Shown piece by piece: positions 35,696-43,537 of a stretch of DNA of 47,720 nucleotides (within the stretch, counting starts at the first letter, position 1; the number at the start of each line of letters is the position of its first letter). Origin of the DNA: Klebsiella pneumoniae (GTDB lineage Bacteria > Pseudomonadota > Gammaproteobacteria > Eutrophobiales > Eutrophobiaceae); contig CAMDWI010000025.1 in NCBI GenBank assembly GCA_945878555.1, positions 1 to 47,720 on the forward strand. Reading direction: 5' to 3'. Position numbers and translations under genes: made by a program. The notes under the pieces were generated by a model. The model saw only the letters and a program-made list of their open reading frames with translations. It ran no database searches and was not told where the DNA came from.

Positions 35696-36034
35696 ATGAA
35701 CAAACAACAAAGTGGTTTTACCCTGATCGAACTGGTGGTTGTAATCGTAATACTTGGAATTTTGGCAGCTACCGCTGTGCCAAGGTTCGTTGATCTGACA
35801 AGTAATGCTGAGATAGCGGCGTGTGATGGTGCAATAGGTGCGATAATGAGTTCTGCTGTGCTTCAGTTAGCTAATAACAATGGTTCTCCTGTCGCTGTCG
35901 CAACTATCCTTACTAATACTACACTCGATGGATTTTCAACGTCAGTTACCGGCGGTGTAGTTACTGTAACAGTTGGTACTAGTACGACTACTTGTGATAC
36001 TCCCGATCTTATAGCACTGGACTTGGCGATCTAA
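35696..36034 (+). CDS. mshA: MSHA major pilin MshA
   Basis: The 112-residue prepilin has the type III signal MNKQQSG cut before [17 protein letters not shown], giving a mature pilin of about 105 residues. Glu5 of the mature form is present. Two cysteines (in AACDGA and TTCDTP) may close the usual C-terminal disulphide loop. It is clearly shorter than the 150-180 residues typical of MshA. A good ribosome-binding site (AGGA) precedes it. Codons end in A or T more often than in the flanking genes. Its own leader and a strong terminator make it a separate high-level transcription unit. The pilin call is firm; major-pilin status is inferred from position and transcription signals. Confidence 0.88.
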   Translation: MNKQQSGFTLIELVVVIVILGILAATAVPRFVDLTSNAEIAACDGAIGAIMSSAVLQLANNNGSPVAVATILTNTTLDGFSTSVTGGVVTVTVGTSTTTCDTPDLIALDLAI

Positions 36035-36060
36035 GTAATTGTTTTTTAATTGTTAATATG

Positions 36061-36102
36061 ACCACCATTAGCCATCCTATATGTGCTAATGGTGGTTTTT
36101 TT
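36061..36102 (+). terminator. Strong Rho-independent terminator after mshA
   Basis: ACCACCATTAGC (36061-36072) and GCTAATGGTGGT (36085-36096) form a perfect 12-bp stem with a 12-nt loop, followed by a run of T (36096-36102). It would end most mshA transcripts before the minor pilin genes. Confidence 0.9.
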
Positions 36103-36131
36103 ATGCCTGTTCAAAAAATAATGTGGTTGTC

Positions 36132-36149
36132 CCGGATGGAATGATCCGG
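36132..36149 (+). other. Hairpin in the mshA-mshC gap
   Basis: CCGGAT (36132-36137) and ATCCGG (36144-36149) pair across a 6-nt loop, 36 bp before the mshC start. No T run follows. It may protect the 5' end of a processed mshCDOP message or be incidental. Confidence 0.3.
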
Positions 36150-36185
36150 CTCTGGTTTGCCATCCAATACCGAGGTGTATTTTAA

Positions 36186-36644
36186 ATGTTTAAAATCCCT
36201 GTTATCAGTTATGTGGTGACTAGGGGGTTTTCATTGGTTGAACTGATTGTAGTCCTGCTACTAGTGGGCATACTTGCCACCTTTGCCGTCCCCCGGATGA
36301 ATCTGGCCGGCTTTCGGTCCGCCGGTTTTACCCAGCAGGCCATCACCGCAATCCGCTTTGCCCAGAAACAAGCTATCAGTTCCGGTTGTAGTGTCACAGT
36401 CGAGATTGATACAGTCGATGCGGACATCTGTGAACTGAAATGGAACGGATGTGCTGGAAATTCTAATCTGACGAACCCGGCCTCGGGCGACACGGACTTT
36501 TGTGCCGACAGTACGCCGGAGGGTAGTGTCCCGGTAGTCAACTTCACCTTCGACCGGATAGGCTCGCCGACCGCAGCACAATCAATCACTATCGACAGTC
36601 GTACGATCACTGTCGAGGCCAATACCGGCTTTGCCCATGAATAA
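36186..36644 (+). CDS. mshC: MshC minor pseudopilin
   Basis: The 152-residue prepilin has the cleavage site TRG|FSLVEL and a hydrophobic helix (to about residue 35). The mature part has a GspH/MshC-like beta-domain with the cysteine-containing segments SSGCSV, CELKWNGC and DFCADS. It is the first of four consecutive minor pilin genes. It overlaps mshD by 8 bp (36637-36644). Confidence 0.85.
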   Translation: MFKIPVISYVVTRGFSLVELIVVLLLVGILATFAVPRMNLAGFRSAGFTQQAITAIRFAQKQAISSGCSVTVEIDTVDADICELKWNGCAGNSNLTNPASGDTDFCADSTPEGSVPVVNFTFDRIGSPTAAQSITIDSRTITVEANTGFAHE

Positions 36645-37176
36645 CTACCGGTATCTTCCTGGATTCACCCTGATTGAATTGGTGATTACCATTATGGTTC
36701 TGGCCATTGGCGTGACTGCTTTTACGCAATTAATGAACGCAAGTACAATTGCCAGTGTCGACCCGATGGTACGCCAGCAGGCCCATGCGATTGCGCAATC
36801 GTATCTGGAAGAAGTGATGTTGAATTCTTTTTGTGACCCTAACCTGTCTACTGATTGCCCCGCATTTTGTACCGCAGCAAATATCTGTTCGACCTGTGGC
36901 GGGACGGCGAGTCCGGCACCTGCCGAGGCCCGGTCGGATTATGATGATGTCTGCGATTATAACGGGTTGACTGATAGCGGGGCGAGGAACCAGTTTGATG
37001 TTGCAATTGCTGCCTTGTCGGATTATGACGTAACTGTTACGGTCGATGACAGCGCGGTGACCTTGTCCGGTCTGTCTTCTGCGAGCGGCCAGGTAGTGCG
37101 TGTCGATGTGAATGTTACCCATGTGACAAACCCGGATATAGATGTAACACTGAGCGGTTACAGGACGAACTTCTGA
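36637..37176 (+). CDS. mshD: MshD minor pseudopilin
   Basis: This prepilin of 179 residues has the leader MNNYRYLPG cut before FTLIELVITIMVLAIG, the GspI/PilV-like pattern. The mature domain contains several cysteines (FCDPN, DCPAFC, ICSTCG) that could form disulphides. The open frame begins with a TTG at 36631; the ATG at 36637 gives a normal leader. The stop shares its last base with the mshO start (TGATG). Confidence 0.85.
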   Translation: MNNYRYLPGFTLIELVITIMVLAIGVTAFTQLMNASTIASVDPMVRQQAHAIAQSYLEEVMLNSFCDPNLSTDCPAFCTAANICSTCGGTASPAPAEARSDYDDVCDYNGLTDSGARNQFDVAIAALSDYDVTVTVDDSAVTLSGLSSASGQVVRVDVNVTHVTNPDIDVTLSGYRTNF

Positions 37177-38159
37177 TGACTGTTACTGCTACTGTTCAAT
37201 CTCCTCCTGCCCACAGGGCAGTCTTCAGAATCCAACCGATGCATGTGGGCAGACACAATCATGCCGACGGGTTTACCTTGATAGAAATGATCGTGGTAAT
37301 CATATTGATCGGAATATTGTCGGGGGTGTTATACACGATCCTGCGTGGACCGATGCGGCAATATGTACAGGTTCAGCAACGCGCCGCGCTGGTCGATATT
37401 GCCGAAACAGCATTACAGCGTATGACCCGTGAGATACGACTTGCCCTGCCAAATAGTATACGTATCAGAACCAGTGGTTCAATTACCTCAATTGAGTTTC
37501 TGCGTACGCTTGATGGTGGTCGTTATCGTGATAAACCCCATCCCGCGGGAACGCCCGTGTGTGGTGGACCAGCCCCACAGGATGTGCTCAGTTTCAGCGC
37601 CAGCACGGATTGTTTCCAGGTGCTGGGTACTTTGAACAATCTGCCGGTCAGTGGTGGTGCGGGTGCGAACCAGACCAGTTGTTTACAGGGTGCTATAGAC
37701 TGCCTGGTTATATTCAACACCGGCCAGATTGGAGCAAATGCCTACGACGGTGACAACATCGCTGGTATTGAGGCGGCAACGGCGAATACTATTACTTTTG
37801 ATATTGCGCCCTTGACCAGATTCCCGTTCAAATCACCGAACCAGCGTTTCCAAATAGTGGATACGCCGGTCAGCTTCTTATGCGATAGCAGCAGCGGCGA
37901 GATACTCAGGTTCGATAATTATGATGTGCTTTCTACCCAGCCTATAGACCCCGGCGGAAGTGATTTTACAGACACGTCACTGCCCTCGCTTAACAGCAAC
38001 CTGCTGGCAAATAAGGTGACTGATTGCGAATTCTCCTATACACCGGGCACGGCCTCCCGGGCGGCCATGGTGACGCTGCAGATCACAATTGAAGATCCTG
38101 ATCTCGTCGGACAGGACGTGACCCTGTTGCAGCAGGCGCATGTGGATAATCAGCCATGA
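37176..38159 (+). CDS. mshO: MshO minor pseudopilin (GspJ/PilW-like)
   Basis: The 327-residue prepilin has the cleavage site HADG|FTLIEMIVVIILIG and a large C-terminal domain, consistent with MshO/GspJ. If translation starts at 37176 the leader is 33 residues, which is unusually long; an in-frame ATG at 37239 would give a more typical 12-residue leader. The overlap with the mshD stop favours 37176, but the shorter form is equally plausible. The stop overlaps mshP (ATGA, 38156-38159). Confidence 0.85.
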   Translation: MTVTATVQSPPAHRAVFRIQPMHVGRHNHADGFTLIEMIVVIILIGILSGVLYTILRGPMRQYVQVQQRAALVDIAETALQRMTREIRLALPNSIRIRTSGSITSIEFLRTLDGGRYRDKPHPAGTPVCGGPAPQDVLSFSASTDCFQVLGTLNNLPVSGGAGANQTSCLQGAIDCLVIFNTGQIGANAYDGDNIAGIEAATANTITFDIAPLTRFPFKSPNQRFQIVDTPVSFLCDSSSGEILRFDNYDVLSTQPIDPGGSDFTDTSLPSLNSNLLANKVTDCEFSYTPGTASRAAMVTLQITIEDPDLVGQDVTLLQQAHVDNQP

Positions 38160-38608
38160 CGATACAGCGAAAACGCCAGAACGGTTTCAGTGCGATGATA
38201 GTGATAGTTCTGATCGTGCTATTTTCCCTGCTTGGTACCTATATGGCATCCATGTCGACGATAGGGTCGCTGAATACTACCCAGTCAGTCAGCAGTATGC
38301 AGTCGTGGTTTGCCGCGAGCAGTGGTGTCCAGTGGGCCATCCAGCAGTCGTTGACGGCCAGTGATGGTGGATGCACTTGTGCGACGACCTGTTGTACCGG
38401 GATTAATGGACAGACCCTGAATTATTCAGAAGGTGGTCTGGATGGTTACAGCGCTACTGTCAGTTGCAGCGCCAGTCCGATGACCGAGGCAGGTTCTAAT
38501 TATTGTGTATATAACCTGGGTGTTACCGGTACGAATGGCAGCAGTGTCCAGCAGATGCTGACTTCCAGAACCATATCACTCTCCATCGCCGACAGAAACG
38601 CACCTTGA
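38156..38608 (+). CDS. mshP: MshP minor pilin-like protein (PilX/GspK-like)
   Basis: The 150-residue protein has the cleavage site RQNG|FSAMIVIVLIVLFSLLG. The residue at mature position 5 is Ile, not the conserved Glu; GspK-like tip pilins also lack Glu5, which suggests a tip position. Cysteines occur in GGCTCATTCCTG. It ends the pilus gene run; mshQ, which usually follows, is at the other end of the locus. Confidence 0.83.
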   Translation: MTIQRKRQNGFSAMIVIVLIVLFSLLGTYMASMSTIGSLNTTQSVSSMQSWFAASSGVQWAIQQSLTASDGGCTCATTCCTGINGQTLNYSEGGLDGYSATVSCSASPMTEAGSNYCVYNLGVTGTNGSSVQQMLTSRTISLSIADRNAP

Positions 38609-38617
38609 ATCAGCTGA

Positions 38618-38640
38618 CGGTTTTGATCTCTGCAAAACCG
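38618..38640. terminator. Hairpin between convergent mshP and trmL
   Basis: CGGTTTT (38618-38624) pairs with AAAACCG (38634-38640) over 9 nt. The T and A runs inside the stem and the location between two stop codons fit a bidirectional terminator, though no separate T tract follows. Confidence 0.45.
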
Positions 38641-38641
38641 C

Positions 38642-39109
38642 TCAAATTTCTCCAAACGCAAAGTGATTTTGTCGCAGGGCCTCATAAAGCACGACAGACA
38701 CCGCATTCGACAGGTTAAGGCTGCGGCTGGTCTTTTGCATCGGAATACGTAGTACGTGTTCAGCATCAAACGTGGCCAGGACTTCTCCAGGTAAGCCACG
38801 TGTCTCCGGCCCGAATAAAATAGCATCGCCGGGCTGGTAGTTTATATCCGCGTAATTAACGGTACCCTTGGTGGATGCCGCATACAGGGCCGTCGGACGG
38901 ATTTGTGTGACAAAGTCATCCAGGGACGGATATTCACTAATACGCGCATACTCGTCGTAATCAAGCCCGGCCCGTCTCAATTGTTTGTCTTCCAGCGTAA
39001 AGCCGAGTGGATGAATCAGGTGTAAGCCCGCGCCGGTATTGGCACACAGACGTATGATGTTGCCGGTGTTCGGGGGGATTTCGGGCTGGAATAACACAAC
39101 ATGAAACAT
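38642..39109 (-). CDS. trmL: tRNA (cytidine/uridine-34-2'-O)-methyltransferase TrmL
   Basis: This SPOUT-family methyltransferase of about 155 residues modifies the wobble base of tRNA-Leu isoacceptors. The start FHVVLFQPEIPPNTGNIIR, the GPETRGLP segment and the C-terminal RSLNLSNAVSVVLYEALRQ form the three SPOUT motifs and the knot. I chose the ATG at 39109 because the family usually begins MFHVVL; the frame also allows 39118. It is divergent from the dihydroorotate dehydrogenase gene. Confidence 0.94.
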   Translation of the reverse strand: MFHVVLFQPEIPPNTGNIIRLCANTGAGLHLIHPLGFTLEDKQLRRAGLDYDEYARISEYPSLDDFVTQIRPTALYAASTKGTVNYADINYQPGDAILFGPETRGLPGEVLATFDAEHVLRIPMQKTSRSLNLSNAVSVVLYEALRQNHFAFGEI

Positions 39110-39175
39110 GATGGGCATGAGCTCAATACAAACTGGAAGAGGCTACAGCGTAACAGTTGGCTATAAAGTGATCAA

Positions 39176-39204
39176 TCGACTCCGGGACCATCGGGACATA
39201 TAAT
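39176..39204 (+). promoter_or_regulatory. Putative sigma-70 promoter for the dihydroorotate dehydrogenase gene
   Basis: TCGACT (39176-39181, four of six) is followed by a 17-bp spacer and a perfect TATAAT (39199-39204). The coding start is 33 bp downstream of the -10. Confidence 0.55.
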
Positions 39205-39237
39205 GGACACACTATATTCCACGTAAATGCTGACTTT

Positions 39238-40188
39238 ATGACACATACAGATAAGCAAGTTTCTCCGCTGGCACTGGATTTTTGCGGAATGCATTTTAAT
39301 AACCCGTTGGTGCTGCTTTCGGGATGCGTCGGCTTTGGTGAGGAATACACACGTATCAAGGGGTTTTCCAACCGTGACGTGGGTGCCATCTGTCTGAAGG
39401 GTACGACCCTCGAACCCCGAATTGGAAACAAGCCTCACCGGCTCGCCGAGACCTACATGGGCATGTTGAACTCTATTGGCCTGCAGAACCCCGGTGCCCA
39501 TGCAGTAGTACAGGATTATTTACCAAAACTGGATTTCAGCGAAACCCGCTTTATCGCAAATATCAGCGGATCGACTATTGATGAATATGCCGAGGTCGCC
39601 AGGATATTTGATGATTCGCCGATTGATGCCATGGAGATTAATATTTCATGCCCAAACGTGAAGGAAGGTGGCGTCCAGTTTGGTAATTTCCCGGAAATGT
39701 CGGCACGCGTCGTCGCAGCCTGCCGCAAGGCAACGAGCAAGCCGCTGATTACAAAGCTCTCCCCCAACCAGACCGATATCGCTGAAAATGCGAGATGTTG
39801 TATCGAGGCAGGCAGCGATGCGTTTGCCGTTATCAATACTGTCACCGGTATGGCAATTAACATCGCCACCCGCACACCTGTACTGGGAAACAATATGGGT
39901 GGGTTGTCCGGGCCGGCCATCAAACCGATAGCGTTGCTAAAGACCCATCAGGTGTATCAGGTCTGTAAAAAACACAATGTACCCATTATCGGCCAGGGCG
40001 GGATTACCACGGTTGAGGATGTGCTGGAGTTTATTATTGCTGGCGCGACGGGCATCGGCATTGGCACGGCGTTGTTTTATGACCCGATGGTTTGCAAGGT
40101 GATTGCGAATGGTCTGACCGCGTATTTGCAGGCCAACCGTATGCAACACATCTCAGAGCTGGTTGGAACCCTGAAACTGAATGGTTAA
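39238..40188 (+). CDS. Dihydroorotate dehydrogenase, class 1B-like catalytic subunit
   Basis: The 316-residue FMN-binding barrel oxidises dihydroorotate to orotate, or is a close relative acting on a similar substrate. NISCPNV carries the catalytic cysteine of class 1 enzymes, in contrast to the serine of the membrane-bound class 2 enzyme usual in gammaproteobacteria. KGTTLEPRIGN and SIGLQNPG are class 1B (PyrDB) signatures, and GQGGITTVEDV and GATGIGIGTALF form the phosphate-binding site. No pyrK electron-transfer subunit lies nearby. The gene is preceded by its own promoter and converges with the TPR gene. Confidence 0.86.
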   Translation: MTHTDKQVSPLALDFCGMHFNNPLVLLSGCVGFGEEYTRIKGFSNRDVGAICLKGTTLEPRIGNKPHRLAETYMGMLNSIGLQNPGAHAVVQDYLPKLDFSETRFIANISGSTIDEYAEVARIFDDSPIDAMEINISCPNVKEGGVQFGNFPEMSARVVAACRKATSKPLITKLSPNQTDIAENARCCIEAGSDAFAVINTVTGMAINIATRTPVLGNNMGGLSGPAIKPIALLKTHQVYQVCKKHNVPIIGQGGITTVEDVLEFIIAGATGIGIGTALFYDPMVCKVIANGLTAYLQANRMQHISELVGTLKLNG

Positions 40189-40193
40189 GGACT

Positions 40194-40505
40194 TCAAGCC
40201 TGGAGTCGTTTAAGAAAAACTGTCATCTCTTTCAGCGCCTGTTTATCCCCTTTTTTATCGGCAACCCGTATTCCATTTTTGTAGGCCTTGATGGCCTCAT
40301 TGACCATGCCGGCCTTTTCCAGGGCCTTGCCATAGTTTTTCCAGGCGGCGGAGTACCCGGGATCCAGTTCTACGGCAATTGCAAAGTGTTCGGCGGCCTG
40401 ATCATATTTTTCATGGCGCATAAATGCCTGGCCCAGGGTAAAGCGTAGCAGGGCGTTGTCCTGCCCGGATTGCAACATCGTTTCCAGAATGTTGACATCG
40501 ACCAT
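40194..40505 (-). CDS. Small TPR protein
   Basis: The 103-residue soluble protein consists of two to three tetratricopeptide repeats (for example LRFTLGQAFMRHEKYDQAAE and the next repeat with AWKNYGKALEKAGMVNEAIK). It has no signal peptide or enzymatic motif and probably mediates protein contacts. It is convergent with the dihydroorotate dehydrogenase gene at a distance of 5 bp and is separated from trkA by the palindromic element. Confidence 0.8.
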   Translation of the reverse strand: MVDVNILETMLQSGQDNALLRFTLGQAFMRHEKYDQAAEHFAIAVELDPGYSAAWKNYGKALEKAGMVNEAIKAYKNGIRVADKKGDKQALKEMTVFLKRLQA

Positions 40506-40574
40506 ATAATCACCGTTATTGCTTCATTAGCCAGCATGCCATTACAAGGCACTTAGCATTCTAAATAGCTGTTA

Positions 40575-40721
40575 TGAATTGGTGTACAGGTTAAATTGTC
40601 GTCATTCCCGCGCAGGCGGGAATCCAGTGATACAAATATACGCCTGTAAGGCGGATTTCTTCTTCTACTGGATGCCGGGTCAAGCCCGGCATGACGAATA
40701 ATCTGCCTGGTACACCAATTC
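40575..40721. repeat. Nested palindromic repeat element with dRS3-like core
   Basis: The outer arms GAATTGGTGTACAGG (40576-40590) and CCTGGTACACCAATTC (40706-40721) are inverted copies differing by one base. Inside, GTCGTCATTCCCGCG to ATCCAGT (40598-40628) faces ACTGGATGCCGGG to CATGACGA (40667-40697), and both inner arms are palindromic themselves. The left one matches ATTCCC-N8-GGGAAT (40604-40623), the dRS3 pattern known from Neisseria; the right one is centred on CCGGGTCAAGCCCGG. A small CGCC/GGCG hairpin lies in the middle. It looks like a miniature mobile or structural repeat and contains no gene. Confidence 0.85.
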
Positions 40722-40732
40722 GGAACACTTAT

Positions 40733-42106
40733 TTAGAGGAATGTTATGCCAACCTGGAACAGCCGTTCTACTTCAGGGACATTTTTCTTGTCGGCTACCA
40801 GCAGGATGACATGATCTTCTGCTTCAATCACAATATTATGGTGCGCAATCAGAACCTGATCGCCCCTGATGACGGCGCCTATGCTGGTATCCGGTGGCAG
40901 GCGTAACTCTCCTATACTCCTGCCGACCACACTGGATGAACTTTTGTCACCATGTGCAACCGCCTCAATGGCCTCGGCTGCACCACGGCGCAGCGAATGC
41001 ACCATGACCACATCACCCTGGCGTATGTGGGCCAATAGACTGCCGATAGTGGCCTGCTGCGGTGATATGGCGATATCGATAATATCATTCTGTACCAGGT
41101 CCACATACGTGGCCCTGTTTGTTAAAGACATGACCTTTTTTGCGCCCAGCCGTTTGGCGAGCATGCACGATATAATATTTGCCTCATCTGCGTTGGTCAG
41201 CGCACAAAAAATATCAGTGTCCTCTATATTTTCCTCAATAAGCAATTCGCCATCAGCAGCATCCCCTTGCAGCACAATCGCTTTTTTGAGCGATTCGGAA
41301 GCCAGCCTGGCCTGTTTGGGGTCAATCTCAATTACCTTGACCAGGTAGTCATTTTCGAGTGATTTCGCCAGACTTAACCCGATGTTGCCACCGCCAGCAA
41401 TCATGATGCGACTGATCGGCTTGTCCATTTTTATGATGGCTTTGAGTATGGTGCGTATGTCGCGGGTTGAGGCAATGATAAACAACTCGTCTTCATTGCG
41501 GATGATGGTGTCACCATCAGGTATGATCCCCTTACCTTCACGGAATATAGTCACGATCCGGTAATCAGTGCCGGACAGTTGTTCGGGTAACTGACGTATG
41601 CTTTTATCCAGCAGGGGGCTGGCGCGGGTCACCTTGATGGCGACCATCTGTGCCATCCCGTCTGCAAAATCCAGTACCTGAAGTGCACCAGGGAAACTGA
41701 TTAGTCGCTCGATATACTTCGTTACCAGTTGTTCGGGATTGATAAGTACATCGATAGGTAATGCTTCCTGTGAAAACAGCGATGTATGTGCGAGGTAATC
41801 AATATTTCTTACCCGCGCAATCTTGGTCGGTGTATGGAACAGCGTATAGGCCACCTGGCAGGCGACCATATTGGTTTCATCGCTGTTTGTTACGGCAATG
41901 ATCATGTCGGCATCATTGGCCCCGGCCTTTTCAAGCACCGACGGATAGGATGCCCGTCCCTGGACAGTCCGGAGGTCATATCGCTCTCCCAGAACCTGCA
42001 GTGATTTCTGGTTGGTGTCTATGACGGTAATGTCGTTAGCTTCACTGACCAGATTCATGGCAACCGATGTGCCTACCTGTCCTGCGCCCAGAATTATTAT
42101 TTTCAT
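40733..42106 (-). CDS. trkA: Trk system potassium uptake protein TrkA
   Basis: The 457-residue peripheral membrane protein regulates TrkG/TrkH potassium channels by NAD(H) and nucleotide binding. Two RCK modules are present, with Rossmann motifs GAGQVGTSVA (residue 7 on) and GGGNIGLSLA (about 235), each followed by a TrkA-C domain. The length equals E. coli TrkA (458). It lies 75 bp downstream of ntrX, the usual place in many gammaproteobacteria, and may be read from the same transcript. Confidence 0.96.
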   Translation of the reverse strand: MKIIILGAGQVGTSVAMNLVSEANDITVIDTNQKSLQVLGERYDLRTVQGRASYPSVLEKAGANDADMIIAVTNSDETNMVACQVAYTLFHTPTKIARVRNIDYLAHTSLFSQEALPIDVLINPEQLVTKYIERLISFPGALQVLDFADGMAQMVAIKVTRASPLLDKSIRQLPEQLSGTDYRIVTIFREGKGIIPDGDTIIRNEDELFIIASTRDIRTILKAIIKMDKPISRIMIAGGGNIGLSLAKSLENDYLVKVIEIDPKQARLASESLKKAIVLQGDAADGELLIEENIEDTDIFCALTNADEANIISCMLAKRLGAKKVMSLTNRATYVDLVQNDIIDIAISPQQATIGSLLAHIRQGDVVMVHSLRRGAAEAIEAVAHGDKSSSSVVGRSIGELRLPPDTSIGAVIRGDQVLIAHHNIVIEAEDHVILLVADKKNVPEVERLFQVGITFL

Positions 42107-42181
42107 AAACGGACGAGCAATCGGTGTTTAAAGGCAACCGGTTTCAACAATATCATGTTATGCAATGTTCGGGTGACATGC

Positions 42182-43537
42182 TCAATTTTTGATTTCAATA
42201 CCGAGTGATTTCAGCTTGCGGTACAGGTGGGTGCGTTCCATGCCAACGATCTGTGCGATCTTGCTCACACTGCCATTGGCCTGTTTCAGCTGGTATTCAA
42301 GATAGGCCCGTTCAAATTTCTCCCGGGCGTCTCGTAACGGCAGATCAAAATTCAGCAGGTCATTATCAGCCCGGACAGTTGATTTCTCACCAAGCGCAGC
42401 TTCAACTTCGGACAGATCAATACTGTCAGCCTGACCCAGTATCAGCATACGCTGAACCAGGTTTTTCAGTTCACGGGTATTTCCCGGCCAGCTGTGACGA
42501 CGCAAACGGTTCTGCGCCGAGGTTGTAAAGTGCCGGTATGTCAATTTTTCGGTATTGACGAAATAATTGACAAAATATTCCAGCAATTCGGGTACGTCTT
42601 CAAAATGATCGCGCAGAGGCGGGATAAGAATCGGGATGACACTGAGCCTGAAGAAAAGGTCATCACGAAAGCGGCCTTCCCGAATGGCATTGTCCAGTGG
42701 TTTACGTGTCGCGGCGATAATCCTGACGTCCATCGGCACCGGATGACCACCACCAATGCGGGTAATACTGCCTTTTTCAATCGCATTATGCAGTCTTGCC
42801 TGGCAATTGATGTCCAGATCGGCGATGTCTTTCAGGAACAGGGTACCGCCCTTGGCTTCGTCAATAAATCCGGTCTGAATATTACCGTCGGCAAAACGTC
42901 CGAAGATGGCGGCAGACTGATCCTCGGCCGCAAGTGCTGATATATTCACGCCGATAAAGGGCTCTGATTTCCGGATGCTGCGGTTATGTATGTAACGGGC
43001 GACAGATTCCTTGTCCGTACCGGATTCTCCGATAATCAGCACAGGCATTTCATGGCTGGCGACCCGGTCTATGGTCTTGCGCAGGTTCTCGATAGCCTCA
43101 CTTTTTCCGATGATCTCGATCGGGAATGCACCATAGTTCTGTAATTTCCGGTTTTCACCCTGTAACCAGCTGGTCTTGATGGCATTTTTGACAGTTAATA
43201 CGAGCTTGGCCATTGACAGCGGTTTTTCAAGGAAGTCATAGGCGCCAAGACGGGTAGCTTCCACAGCGGTTTCCACCGTTCCATGCCCGGACATCATGAT
43301 AACCGGGGTATTGAAATCACGGGATGCGGTCCATTCCTTGAGCAGGGTTATCCCGTCGATATCAGGCATCCAGATATCGAGTAGTACCAGTACCGGTCTG
43401 ACCCGTGCGATCGCGGCCTTGGCCTGGGTGCCATTTTCTGCAACGGTTACCTGAAACCCTTCGTCTTCCAGGATCTCCTTAATGAGTGTGCAGATATCTG
43501 GCTCATCATCAACAACAAGGATATTTCCGATATTCAT
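42182..43537 (-). CDS. ntrX: NtrX-like response regulator with degenerate AAA+ domain
   Basis: The 451-residue protein has a receiver domain (1-120, phosphoacceptor Asp54 in LLDIWMPD), a sigma-54 activator-type AAA+ domain (about 140-370) and a Fis-type helix-turn-helix (about 410-447, VSKIAQIVGMERTHLYRKL). The GAFTGA loop that contacts sigma-54 is missing; that stretch reads FGRFADGNIQTGFIDEAKGG. Walker A is GESGTDKE (residues 170-177) with Asp in place of the conserved Gly, and Walker B reads LFLKD where LFLDE is expected. It is translationally coupled to the kinase (overlap 43534-43537). It is therefore probably a DNA-binding regulator that does not drive sigma-54 promoters. Confidence 0.9.
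   Translation of the reverse strand: MNIGNILVVDDEPDICTLIKEILEDEGFQVTVAENGTQAKAAIARVRPVLVLLDIWMPDIDGITLLKEWTASRDFNTPVIMMSGHGTVETAVEATRLGAYDFLEKPLSMAKLVLTVKNAIKTSWLQGENRKLQNYGAFPIEIIGKSEAIENLRKTIDRVASHEMPVLIIGESGTDKESVARYIHNRSIRKSEPFIGVNISALAAEDQSAAIFGRFADGNIQTGFIDEAKGGTLFLKDIADLDINCQARLHNAIEKGSITRIGGGHPVPMDVRIIAATRKPLDNAIREGRFRDDLFFRLSVIPILIPPLRDHFEDVPELLEYFVNYFVNTEKLTYRHFTTSAQNRLRRHSWPGNTRELKNLVQRMLILGQADSIDLSEVEAALGEKSTVRADNDLLNFDLPLRDAREKFERAYLEYQLKQANGSVSKIAQIVGMERTHLYRKLKSLGIEIKN

Noticed and set aside
40598..40697. CRISPR-like or tRNA-like structure
   Set aside because: There is one palindromic element with no spacer series, and no cloverleaf or anticodon arm can be formed.
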